Source: a bacterium
GTDB lineage: Bacteria > Vulcanimicrobiota > Xenobia > Xenobiales > JADMJV01
Length of the DNA stretch: 48,292 nucleotides
Assembly: GCA_018780265.1 (NCBI GenBank)
Contig: JADMJV010000082.1
Coordinates: 1 to 48,292, forward strand
Reading direction: 5' to 3'
In this document: positions 7,982-15,120 of the stretch, in pieces
Layout: each line of letters starts with the position of its first letter
How positions within the stretch are numbered: the first letter of the stretch is position 1
The notes under the pieces: generated by a model
Told to the model about the DNA's origin: nothing
The model's database searches: none
Seen by the model: the letters and a program-made list of their open reading frames with translations, nothing else
Made by a program: the position numbers and the translations under genes

Positions 7982-8412
7982 TTACCCGACTCCCAAAGCC
8001 TTTCTTCGATTTCATTGTCTGGTAGTGCGAACAACCTGGCGAATTTCCTTTGAATACAGCATCACGGGGAGGCTTTCCGTTTACTTCTTCGCGATGACGA
8101 GTGTTGGCTGAAATGCTGCGGGACCTCGCCAGCGCTTCGCTGGAGCCTCGTATACAGCCCTTGATAGACTGCGCTCTAAAGACCCGTCTTTGGTGAGCGA
8201 CGGCGACATGCAGTCATTGAGAAAGGCCGGCTATCCAGACCAGCCAGGGCGGCAAACCGTAAATCTTCGCCTTCTGCTTAACATCTTCCAAGCTCCCTCG
8301 ACTCTGCAGGTGCGAAGTATTTCTGGACCTGGGGGAAGGTGGCTGGCGCGGTGCTCAAGCGACTGCCTGACTCCGACAACGAAGAGCAAGCCTACCTCAA
8401 CCTGTCTGGCGC
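7982..8412. other. Intergenic region, no gene seen
   Basis: This 431-base gap lies between the DUF2461 start and the end of the toxin gene. The open frames crossing it have no ribosome-binding site or recognisable protein pattern. It contains a short stem (agcg-cttcgct near 8130) and a partial copy (gagcctcgt near 8152) of a 14-base element found exactly at 958-971 and 12704-12717. Given its surroundings it may be remnant DNA too degraded to name. Confidence 0.4.
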
Positions 8413-8739
8413 TCAGGTGGGCAGGCTCAGTTGAATCTGGATGGCCTTCTCCACTGCTCTCAGGTCGGTTGCCGATAACCGCCCCAGTCGGGACTTGAAC
8501 CTTCTCTTGTCAGCGGTGGTCAGTTGGTCTGCCATGACCTTACTCTCCTTGCCTGCAATGGCTACTATTGCCTCGCTGGGATATAGCCGTCCGGTATTGC
8601 TGGTGAGCGGCAGGACTTGCAACCGGTTGAGGGAGGCATTGGAAGCATTATTGCTGACGATGACCGCAGGCCTGGTTTTCTGGATCTCACTGCCGAAAGA
8701 GGGTTCGAAATCGACCCACCATACCTCTCCCCGTTGCAC
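8413..8739 (-). CDS. mazF: MazF/PemK-family endoribonuclease toxin
   Basis: The product has 108 residues. The MazF fold signature is clear: R-G-E-V-W-W-V-D-F at the start, then K-T-R-P-A-V-I-V-S-N and L-P-L-T-S-N. The family cleaves mRNA at short specific sequences to arrest translation when the antitoxin is lost. The GTG start at 8739 is chosen because it shares one base with the antitoxin stop (taGtg) and begins directly at the domain; the upstream ATG at 8772 would add 11 residues read from antitoxin DNA. The length is normal for MazF and all core motifs are present, so the toxin looks active. Confidence 0.9.
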   Translation of the reverse strand: MQRGEVWWVDFEPSFGSEIQKTRPAVIVSNNASNASLNRLQVLPLTSNTGRLYPSEAIVAIAGKESKVMADQLTTADKRRFKSRLGRLSATDLRAVEKAIQIQLSLPT

Positions 8740-8960
8740 TATTGGACATCTCCGATCAGGGAGTTGCACCACTCAAGAGCCTCGGCTTCACGTTTGCTGT
8801 CCTTAGCCATCGCCTGGTAGGCCGAGGCCAGGTCATCGGGTCCGGTGACGTGAGGCCGAGCCAGATCTTCGAGGAACTGACTGATTTTGCGACGCCCTAT
8901 CACCCGTACCAGCCCATCGTAGACCGCCTCGTCTAGAGTAATGGTCATTCGCTTGTGCAC
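8739..8960 (-). CDS. MazE-like antitoxin (ribbon-helix-helix type)
   Basis: The product has about 73 residues. The N-terminus M-T-I-T-L-D-E-A-V-Y-D-G-L, then G-R-R-K-I-S-Q-F-L-E, is a ribbon-helix-helix-like DNA-binding segment of the kind paired with MazF toxins; the acidic C-terminal part would wrap the toxin. The GTG start at 8960 is preferred because GGAGG at 8967-8971 lies 6 bases upstream; a TTG at 8966 is too close to it and an ATG at 8948 too far. It ends one base into the toxin start, a coupled arrangement. A perfect palindrome just upstream probably mediates autorepression. Confidence 0.85.
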   Translation of the reverse strand: MHKRMTITLDEAVYDGLVRVIGRRKISQFLEDLARPHVTGPDDLASAYQAMAKDSKREAEALEWCNSLIGDVQ

Positions 8961-8973
8961 GTTCAACCTCCAT

Positions 8974-8987
8974 ACACGTATACGTGT
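8974..8987. promoter_or_regulatory. 14-bp palindromic operator of the toxin-antitoxin pair
   Basis: The sequence acacgtatacgtgt is a perfect palindrome ending 3 bases upstream of the antitoxin Shine-Dalgarno. Ribbon-helix-helix antitoxins typically bind such sites as dimers to repress their own operon. Binding is inferred from position and symmetry. Confidence 0.7.
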
Positions 8988-9078
8988 GCACGATCATATC
9001 AGCCCGGTAGCCTGGAGCGCAAGGGGAAGGTCGCTTTGCCTGTAAATATTCGCCTCTTGTACAACCTGTAACATCGGG

Positions 9079-9405
9079 TCAGGCGCGCACCACGCACCCT
9101 TGGCCGAGCCTTGCGGCCCTCCTGGTGCAAAACATAGATAGGCCATGGGTCTGAGTATCGTATAGCTTACTCAGGTGAGGAATACTGTGACGGCAAGGGG
9201 GACACCAGGTGGCCCAAAACTCAACCACCACCACTTTGCCGCGCAGCTTTGCCAGCGATAGCGGCTTACTATTGAGCCAACTCTGAGCCTTGATCTCTGG
9301 CGCTCGACGACCAATGGCTAGCTCGCTTCCGTAAGCACCGGAAATCTGCCAGGAAGCGCACACCAGGCCTAAAAGAATAAGCGCAAAGAGTTTCTGCCTT
9401 GTCAT
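9079..9405 (-). pseudogene. TlpA/ResA-like thioredoxin, 3'-disrupted
   Basis: A signal peptide (K-L-F-A-L-I-L-L-G-L-V-C-A-S-W) leads into a thioredoxin fold: R-A-P-E-I-K-A-Q-S-W, L-R-G-K-V-V-V-V-E-F-W-A-T, and the redox motif W-C-P-P-C near residue 70. After L-S-K-L-Y-D-T the sequence degenerates and ends at 108 residues, about 50 short of the family. Another frame continues briefly with Y-V-L-H-Q-E-G-R-K-A, so a frameshift near 9145-9155 is likely and the 3' end of the domain, including the cis-proline region, is missing. The full gene would have been a periplasmic or membrane-anchored disulfide reductase. Confidence 0.65.
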
Positions 9406-9446
9406 CGGCGAGGAGTTCTTTCTCCAATTTGACCCCGAAAATCAGT

Positions 9447-9932
9447 CTACCCACCGACGCCTGGAGGGGTCTGGGAGGCTTCGCCATTTGCGGCAGCCAG
9501 GAACCAACTAGCACTGATGTTCCAGCCAGCAAGTTCCTCCCACCAGGCCGTTCGAGGTAGCAGATTTTCTTCGACTTCGCCGCTGCGCACCCTCACGGCC
9601 AGTTCTTGCCACTCGGCCAGAGTGTCGACATCGCAGTCGACAGGCAGAAGAAGGGCACGCAACTTGTGCTTGAGAGCCAGAGCCAGAGTCTGGCTTAAAC
9701 GCGCTGCTCCACTCAATATCGCAAAAGCGGCAAAGGGCGAGACAGACACATGAAATAGTATCCACCATCGCTGGCTGGCCCCCACTACCACGTCGGCTTG
9801 CCGGTGCTGAACGGCTCTTTCGACCCACGAACTGGGCAGGTGCGGCATGTCGCTACCCAGCAAGGCCACCGGCACCCTGTGGGCCTTGGGGACGTAAACA
9901 GACGGCCAAGATCGCAACCGACTGTCTGGCAA
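9447..9932 (-). pseudogene. DUF2064 (TIGR04282-like) glycosyltransferase remnant
   Basis: The readable frame contains L-L-G-S-D-M-P-H-L-P, A-D-V-V-V-G-A and L-P-V-D-C-D-V-D-T-L, landmarks of the DUF2064/CofC-like GT-A nucleotidyl- and glycosyltransferases. The expected D-G-G-Y-Y core is present only in another frame (about 9750-9770), so at least two indels separate the blocks. The N-terminal third, which should carry the P-G-x-x-K-T-R-L nucleotide-binding loop, is absent. The gene is therefore 5'-truncated and frameshifted and should be inactive. Confidence 0.65.
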
Positions 9933-9974
9933 TTATTTCCAGTGAAGTGGAAACCAATGAACCGGAGCAGCTAC

Positions 9975-10003
9975 AAGAAATGGACCCCGGTTGCCCGGGG
10001 TCC
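9975..10003 (-). terminator. Intrinsic terminator downstream of the SPFH remnant
   Basis: Arms 9982-9990 (ggaccccgg) and 9995-10003 (ccggggtcc) form a perfect 9-bp GC-rich stem with a 4-base loop. On the minus strand it is followed by ATTTCTT. It sits 12 bases past the stop at 10016, the correct place to end leftward transcription. Confidence 0.65.
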
Positions 10004-10015
10004 TCGGACCTTCGC

Positions 10016-10905
10016 TTAGGAAAGGACCGGCTGATTTCCGTTGCTCTGGGTCTCCAGAGGGATACCCATCTTTTCGGAGAGCAGCATGGTCATCAAGGCT
10101 TCCATAGCATTGCCGCCCGCCGAATGCTCGCCATTGCCCGAAATCATCACCCGGGGCACCAGGTCCACGCCGGACTTTTCAACGGCCTCGGCAAAGCGGT
10201 TCATCACTTGTTGGGTCAGTTGGTAGCGCGGGCCGCCATAAGCCCGAACCTTTTCCAGGATGGCTTCAGCTTCGGCTCGACCGATGCGCAAGGTCCGGTC
10301 AGCTTCGGCCTCACCCAGAGCCCGAATATTGGCGGCTTCCGCTTCGGCCAGAGCACGATTGTTATCGGCCTGGGCCTGGGCCATAAAGCGCGTCTTGGAG
10401 GCTTCCGCCTCGGCCAGAGTGCGCACTCTCTCGGCATCCTGCAGGGCTCGTTGGTAAGCAGCCTTCCCCTCGTTGCTCTGCACCTGAATGGCCAGTTCCG
10501 ACTCGGTGATCGACTGTTGTTGACGCGCCCGAGATTCGGCTTCGCGCAGTTCGCGTTCCTTGACCGAGGCCTTTTCCTGTTGGGCGTAAGTCACCACCTG
10601 TTCCTCTGCGATCTGGCGCAACCGGAGTTGCGTCAAAATGTCCTCGATCCTGTTGTCACCGGCCGAAGGAGCGGGAGTTCCAATAAGAACTTCCTCCAAT
10701 TCCAGGTCATAAGTCCGAAATTTCTCTTTCATCTCCATCGAAGCCTGATTCTGGATCTCGGTGCGGTCTTGAATCAACTGAATCAGAGTGCGAGTCTGGC
10801 CCACATTCTTAAAATGAGCGGCCACCATGGGGTCCAGCGTCTGCTCAACCAATCGCTTGATGTCGCCAAAACGCTGGATCAGCCAGCGCGGCTTGATCAG
10901 TGGCG
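10016..10905 (-). pseudogene. Flotillin-like SPFH protein, 5'-truncated
   Basis: The frame carries the second half of an SPFH domain (P-P-L-I-K-P-R-W-L-I-Q-R-F-G-D-I-K), then a long Ala/Glu-rich coiled coil (A-E-A-E-A-A-N-I-R-A-L-G-E-A-E-A), and a C-terminal M-E-A-L-M-T-M-L-L-S-E-K-M-G, as in flotillin-like proteins that organise membrane domains. The N-terminal half of the SPFH domain and any membrane anchor are missing: upstream of about 10900 the opposite strand carries a WD40 fragment. No standard start fits; TTG 10939 and internal ATGs are the only options. A terminator follows. A second, intact SPFH protein lies at 11170. Confidence 0.65.
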
Positions 10906-11069
10906 GTGCAGACAAGCAGGTCCACTTTTGGGGACCCAACCGGCTGCTGCTAGGGCAGCATCAAGGCGAAATCCGCTGCCTTGCTTTGCATCACCAGTGG
11001 CTGGCTGCGGCCGGCCAGGATGGACAGATCGCCATCTATCCGTGGCCGCACAACCCTGTCATTTATTGA
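10896..11069 (+). pseudogene. 3' fragment of a WD40-repeat gene
   Basis: The plus-strand frame reads S-G-G-A-D-K-Q-V-H-F-W, then G-E-I-R-C-L-A-L and W-L-A-A-A-G-Q-D-G-Q-I-A-I-Y, and stops at 11069. These are the last one to two blades of a WD40 propeller (S-G-G-x-D-x-x-V-x-x-W). Nothing upstream continues the protein; the DNA there codes for the SPFH remnant on the other strand. It is a fragment left by a deletion or rearrangement. Confidence 0.65.
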
Positions 11070-11169
11070 CGCGAACTTGCCGGTTGGTTCGCCCCTTAGA
11101 CAAAACCCCCAAGCCAGCGTGCCATCAGGCCACCAAGGGAGCAACCGGGTAGAGAGGGAATACTCCACC

Positions 11170-12099
11170 ATGGCCCCTGCCGATGCAGACATTCAACGAC
11201 TGACCTCGCGGACATTACCTCAACCGGGCGAGCATATCTCTCTGGGTGGTCCCCTGAGGGTGCTGATATTCCTGGGGGTCTGGCTTCTCGCTTCTCTGCT
11301 TTCCCTTTTTCTGAACTCTCTCGCGGCGGCAAGCTGGGGTGCCGTCATCAGCCAGATCTTCTCCATACTCCTGGCCACCTATGCCAGCCGCGTTGTGCGC
11401 ATCGCTGCCCAATGGGAACGCGGAGTCATTTTACGCCTGGGTCGATTCCATGGCTTGAAAGGTCCGGGAGTGCTGCTGGTCTTTCCCGTCGTGGACAATG
11501 TGCGTTTTGTAGACACCCGTCTGTTGACCATGGAAATTCCTCACCAGCAAGTGATCACAAGGGACAACGTCCCGGTGAACGTCGACGGCGTCCTTTTTTT
11601 TACCGTCCAGGACCCGGAAAAGGCTACCGTGACGGTTCAAGATTACCGATTTGCTATCGCCCAATATTCGCAGGCATCCCTGAGAGATGTCATCGGTTCG
11701 ATGACTCTTGACGAATTGCTCTCGGAACGAGACCAGATCCAGGCCAGAATCGCCGAGGTAGTGGAGTCGCGTGGTCAGGCCTGGGGCATTCATGTCGACT
11801 CTATCCGACTGCTGGACATCAATATGCCCGAGGACCTGAAACGAATGATGTCCAGGCAGGCCTCCGCCGAACGCGAAAAACGCGCTACCATTACCAAGGC
11901 CGAGGGGGATGCCGCCGCAGCTCTCAACCTGGCCACTGCCGCCCAGACCATGGCGGCAAGCCCCGGATCGATGCAGCTCAGAACGTTGCAAACCCTGGAT
12001 GGCCTGGGCTCAAGCCCATCCAATACCGTGGTTCTGGCGGTGCCCGTTGAAGTAATGGAGATGGTCAAAGAAATCACCCGGCGCATTTCGCCAGAGTAA
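11170..12099 (+). CDS. Slipin / SPFH (Band 7) membrane protein
   Basis: The product has 309 residues with two hydrophobic segments near residues 27-49 and 56-78. A stomatin-type SPFH domain follows: W-E-R-G-V-I-L-R-L-G-R-F, G-P-G-V-L-L-V-F-P-V-V-D, T-R-D-N-V-P-V-N-V-D-G-V and M-T-L-D-E-L-L-S-E-R-D. The C-terminal part has the A-S-A-E-R-E-K-R-A segment and helical tail of slipins. Slipins form membrane-associated oligomers and are often encoded with an NfeD partner; no nfeD gene is seen here. The start at 11170 is chosen because the frame upstream overlaps the WD40 fragment. It is intact, unlike its neighbours on both sides. Confidence 0.85.
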   Translation: MAPADADIQRLTSRTLPQPGEHISLGGPLRVLIFLGVWLLASLLSLFLNSLAAASWGAVISQIFSILLATYASRVVRIAAQWERGVILRLGRFHGLKGPGVLLVFPVVDNVRFVDTRLLTMEIPHQQVITRDNVPVNVDGVLFFTVQDPEKATVTVQDYRFAIAQYSQASLRDVIGSMTLDELLSERDQIQARIAEVVESRGQAWGIHVDSIRLLDINMPEDLKRMMSRQASAEREKRATITKAEGDAAAALNLATAAQTMAASPGSMQLRTLQTLDGLGSSPSNTVVLAVPVEVMEMVKEITRRISPE

Positions 12100-12111
12100 C
12101 TTTCCACACCA

Positions 12112-12345
12112 CGGTGCTAGCACTCCGGACTGTCCGGTCATCTCCACGATCGGCACCACGCCTGTCAGCGGAGCGCGGACGGAGCCAGCCAGCACGGTCG
12201 CCATGCCCACCACGGCCAACAAATCGGGAGAAGGCGTCAGATCTGGCGCCCAACCAGCCATAAACAATCCCGACGCGTAGCCCGTCAATGCGCCCATTGT
12301 GAGCAGCGGAGCAAAGATCTGTTTATTTTGATTATCGCCTGGCCC
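12112..12345 (-). pseudogene. ClC-type chloride channel fragment
   Basis: The minus-strand frame contains I-F-A-P-L-L-T-M-G-A-L-T-G-Y, L-A-V-V-G-M-A-T-V-L-A-G-S and R-A-P-L-T-G-V-V-P-I-V-E-M-T-G, which match the G-x-F-A-P and late transmembrane helices of ClC channels/exchangers. Only about 78 of more than 400 residues remain. The similarity begins abruptly near 12345 and ends at about 12112, just past the end of the slipin gene. It is a truncated relic. Confidence 0.7.
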
Positions 12346-12434
12346 CTGCAGCGCTGATAGCAGAATGAGCCTGGGCGCCAGAATTACTCTAACGCGCCAA
12401 GTCCACACGCTCCTCGGTCCAGATGTGCAATGCT

Positions 12435-12572
12435 CTAAAAATAGTCGTAATAATCGCCCAGGAATACTAGCAAGGGAATGCCCAGGCCCAGGCTAATCAG
12501 CAGCTTAACTGGCCACGACAGAGTAGAGTTGTCCAAAAAACAGTCCAGTATATCGGATAGAAACCTGCCCAT
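12435..12572 (-). CDS. Small single-pass membrane protein (45 aa)
   Basis: The 45-residue product has an acidic N-terminus with L-S-D-I-L-D-C-F-L-D, then one hydrophobic helix (V-K-L-L-I-S-L-G-L-G-I-P-L-L-V-F-L) and the tail G-D-Y-Y-D-Y-F. The ATG at 12572 has a perfect GGAGGT at 12582-12587, 9 bases upstream, which supports real translation. It resembles small inner-membrane regulatory peptides in layout only. It lies between the ClC fragment and the divergent SulP gene. Confidence 0.6.
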   Translation of the reverse strand: MGRFLSDILDCFLDNSTLSWPVKLLISLGLGIPLLVFLGDYYDYF

Positions 12573-12918
12573 CGTAGTAGCACCTCCAGGAGTTATTGTT
12601 CCTACTTGAGCCCGCTCTTCCCAGTGTAATCCGGTTCCCGGCTTTGTAGTCCACTGGGAAGGGAAGGGATGGCTACCCACCTCCCGTGGCAGCAAGTCTT
12701 TGCGAGCCTCGTTTCAGGGTAGGGAAGTTTTGATACTTGGCAAAGGTCGGGGCTATGCCAGGTATTATGCGTCAGGTTTGGCCGGTCCCACCCGCAGGAC
12801 TGATTCTACGCGAACCGGCCTCAGCACCGCCCTCGCCCCGCGACCCCACCTGCGGCGCGTTTTTTCGCCTGACATTCTGACAGCGCCATCCGCCGCCGCA
12901 GCGGCCGGGAGAACGATC
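12573..12918. other. Divergent regulatory region upstream of sulP-like gene
   Basis: This 346-base gap lies between the small membrane protein and the SulP transporter, transcribed in opposite directions. It holds GGAGGT at 12582-12587 for the leftward gene and an exact second copy (12704-12717) of a 14-base sequence also at 958-971. A reading frame in phase with the SulP gene is open through much of it but looks non-coding. No confident promoter could be picked. Confidence 0.4.
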
Positions 12919-15096
12919 ATGAAACTGTTTAGTCCACAGGTCCGAGGCGACCTGTTTGGTGGGTTGACCGCCGCCATTATTGCCCTGCCCCTGGCCATCG
13001 CCTTTGGGGTGCTGGCCTTTTCTCCACTGGGTCCTGAATATCGCTCGCAGGGGGCTTTGGCGGGGCTTTATGGGGCCATTTTTACCGGCCTTTTCGCGGC
13101 TCTCTTTGGGGGCACGCCCAGCCAGGTCACCGGTCCCACCGGCCCCATGACCGTGGTCTTGGCCACCCTCTTTGCAGATGGGACTCTGTCGAGCATTCCT
13201 GCCGAGATGCGCATGCCAGCCGCTTTCATGACCATCTCTCTGGCCGGGCTCCTGCAGGGGCTGCTTGGCGGCATGCGACTGGGGAGTTTGATCAAATACA
13301 TCCCCTACCCGGTCGTGGCTGGCTTTATGAACGGCATCGCGATTCTCATTTTTAACAGCCAGATCGGGCCTATGCTTGGGATATCCGGTGCAGCCTCGGT
13401 CGGAGCCATCCTGAGCGGTAAGACTCCGATTTCGTGGTGGACCCTGGCCACTGGCCTGGCCACCATCGCCACGGTCTTTTGGGCCCCAAAGATCACCAAA
13501 GTGGTGCCCGGTGCGCTGGTCGGCCTGGTATTGGGCACGGCGGTCTACTATCTGGCTTCCATACCCGCTGCGGGAGAGATGGGGGCGGTTATCGGTCACA
13601 TCCCCAGCGGCTTTCCCAAGCCCACCTACCTGCTCCTTTTTCCTGGTCTGACCGACTACCTGCCCCTGCTCGCGGGCCCCGCCATGGTGTTGGCCGTACT
13701 GGGATCGCTGGATTCGCTGCTCACCTCCATCGTAGCGGATGCGGCCACACGCACCCGCCACAATTCCAACCGTGAACTGCTGGGTCAAGGCATCGGCAAT
13801 TTCGCCTCGGGATGTTTCGGTGGCATTGCCGGAGCGGGGGCCACCGTGCGCACCATGGTAAACATTGGTGCCGGTGGTCGCACCCGGCTTTCGGGCTTGA
13901 CTCACAGCGTCGTGCTGCTGCTGGTGGTGAGTCTGTTTGCACCGCTCGCGGGCAAAATTCCCCTGGTGGTGCTGGCCGGAATTCTGATCGTCACGGCTGT
14001 GCGCATGATCGATCAGTGGAGCGGTAGTCTGGCCTTTAAGCTGGTCGGCACCGCCCGCCAGAAGCGGGAAATCGCGGTAAATCTTGGCGTGGTGGCGCTG
14101 GTCACAGCGGTTACCGTGACCGTGGACCTGATCGTGGCGGTAGGCATCGGTTTGCTGGTTGCGGCCGCCCTGTTCATCGGCAAGATGCGCGGTTCGGTGG
14201 TGGGCACGGTTCACTATGGCAACACCCTATATTCGCGCCGGGAACGGAGTATTCAAGAGATTGAAATCTTGGACAAGGGCGGTGCCGCGACCGTCATTCT
14301 GGAACTCCATGGCCCCCTGTTCTTTGGATCCGCGGACGAACTCGCCGTCACGGTCCGCGATTTTAGCCAGGCCCGCCGCATCATTGTGGATTTTCGCCGA
14401 GTGGTAGAAGTTGACAGCTCGGGAGCACGCGTGCTCCAACTCATTCAGGAAGAAGTCCAGGATTCCGGCCGGCAACTGGCCCTATGCAGCATCGTAAAAG
14501 AGGGCCCGCGCTGGGCTTTTTTAGAGGACCTGGACATTCTCAAGGTGATTGGAGAGAAGTTTATCTTTCCTGACCTGGATCAGGCCCTGGAGTGGGCTGA
14601 GAACGGAATTTTATGGGATTCACCAGAAGCGCCTGAGCCAGGCGCAGCCATGCAGTTGTCCGACATGGAACTCACCGAGGGCATGAATGAGAACGAAATT
14701 CAGACTTTGCTGGGGCACCTGGATCGCCTGCAAATCGCACGAGGAGAATGGTTGGCCCGGGGCGGTGAGGCGGCTACCGGCTTCTTCCTGCTGATCGAGG
14801 GTACCGTCAGCGCGCGGGTGGACCTATCCGACTCGCGCTCGAGGCGACTGGCCACCTTTGGGCCTGGCTCCATCATTGGTGAAATGGGCGTGCTGGAACG
14901 GCGCCCTCGAACCGCCGACCTGAGTGCAGATAGCGACATTACCGTCTACCACATGAGCAGCCAAAAGTTAGAATTACTACGTCATGACCATCCGTCGCTG
15001 GCGACCAGGCTGCTCTGGAACCTGGGCCGCGAACTGTCGAGACGGTTGCGCCGAGCCCAGGCCGAGATTCTGGTGCTGGAGGGGAATCCCCTGTGA
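12919..15096 (+). CDS. SulP-family anion transporter with STAS and cNMP-binding domains
   Basis: The product has 725 residues. Residues about 1-430 form a SulP transporter with 10 or more hydrophobic segments, including L-T-A-A-I-I-A-L-P-L-A-I-A-F-G-V and P-S-Q-V-T-G-P-T-G-P-M-T. A STAS domain (about 440-555) has the V-D-S-S-G-A-R-V motif. A cyclic-nucleotide-binding domain (about 585-720) has G-S-I-I-G-E-M-G-V-L-E-R-R-P-R-T-A, keeping the G-E and R of the phosphate cassette. SulP proteins carry sulfate, bicarbonate or other anions; the substrate cannot be read here. The cNMP domain suggests gating by cAMP or cGMP. The start at 12919 is preferred over 12700 because GGGAGA precedes it and the transporter begins there. 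Confidence 0.85.
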   Translation: MKLFSPQVRGDLFGGLTAAIIALPLAIAFGVLAFSPLGPEYRSQGALAGLYGAIFTGLFAALFGGTPSQVTGPTGPMTVVLATLFADGTLSSIPAEMRMPAAFMTISLAGLLQGLLGGMRLGSLIKYIPYPVVAGFMNGIAILIFNSQIGPMLGISGAASVGAILSGKTPISWWTLATGLATIATVFWAPKITKVVPGALVGLVLGTAVYYLASIPAAGEMGAVIGHIPSGFPKPTYLLLFPGLTDYLPLLAGPAMVLAVLGSLDSLLTSIVADAATRTRHNSNRELLGQGIGNFASGCFGGIAGAGATVRTMVNIGAGGRTRLSGLTHSVVLLLVVSLFAPLAGKIPLVVLAGILIVTAVRMIDQWSGSLAFKLVGTARQKREIAVNLGVVALVTAVTVTVDLIVAVGIGLLVAAALFIGKMRGSVVGTVHYGNTLYSRRERSIQEIEILDKGGAATVILELHGPLFFGSADELAVTVRDFSQARRIIVDFRRVVEVDSSGARVLQLIQEEVQDSGRQLALCSIVKEGPRWAFLEDLDILKVIGEKFIFPDLDQALEWAENGILWDSPEAPEPGAAMQLSDMELTEGMNENEIQTLLGHLDRLQIARGEWLARGGEAATGFFLLIEGTVSARVDLSDSRSRRLATFGPGSIIGEMGVLERRPRTADLSADSDITVYHMSSQKLELLRHDHPSLATRLLWNLGRELSRRLRRAQAEILVLEGNPL

Positions 15097-15098
15097 CC

Positions 15099-15116
15099 GG
15101 TCGGGCAACCCGGACC
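15099..15116. terminator. Possible bidirectional hairpin between convergent genes
   Basis: In the 24 bases between the SulP stop and the HD-GYP stop, ggtcggg and cccggacc can pair with one bulged base around a three-base loop. No T-tract follows on either strand, so termination is uncertain. Confidence 0.3.
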
Positions 15117-15120
15117 AGAA

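Noticed and set aside
8441..8806. Plus-strand frames opposite the toxin-antitoxin pair
   Set aside because: The minus strand has clear MazF and antitoxin motifs with coupled starts; the plus frames are shadows.
9947..11152. 401-codon plus-strand frame opposite the SPFH remnant
   Set aside because: The minus strand carries the recognisable SPFH coiled coil over most of it, and the frame's protein has no family pattern.
1..12408. Mobile element explaining the decayed region
   Set aside because: No transposase, integrase, terminal inverted repeats with target duplication, or tRNA attachment site was seen.
12772..14214. 480-codon open frame antisense to the SulP gene
   Set aside because: It has biased composition (runs of H, Q, G, R) and is fully explained by the GC-rich sense gene.
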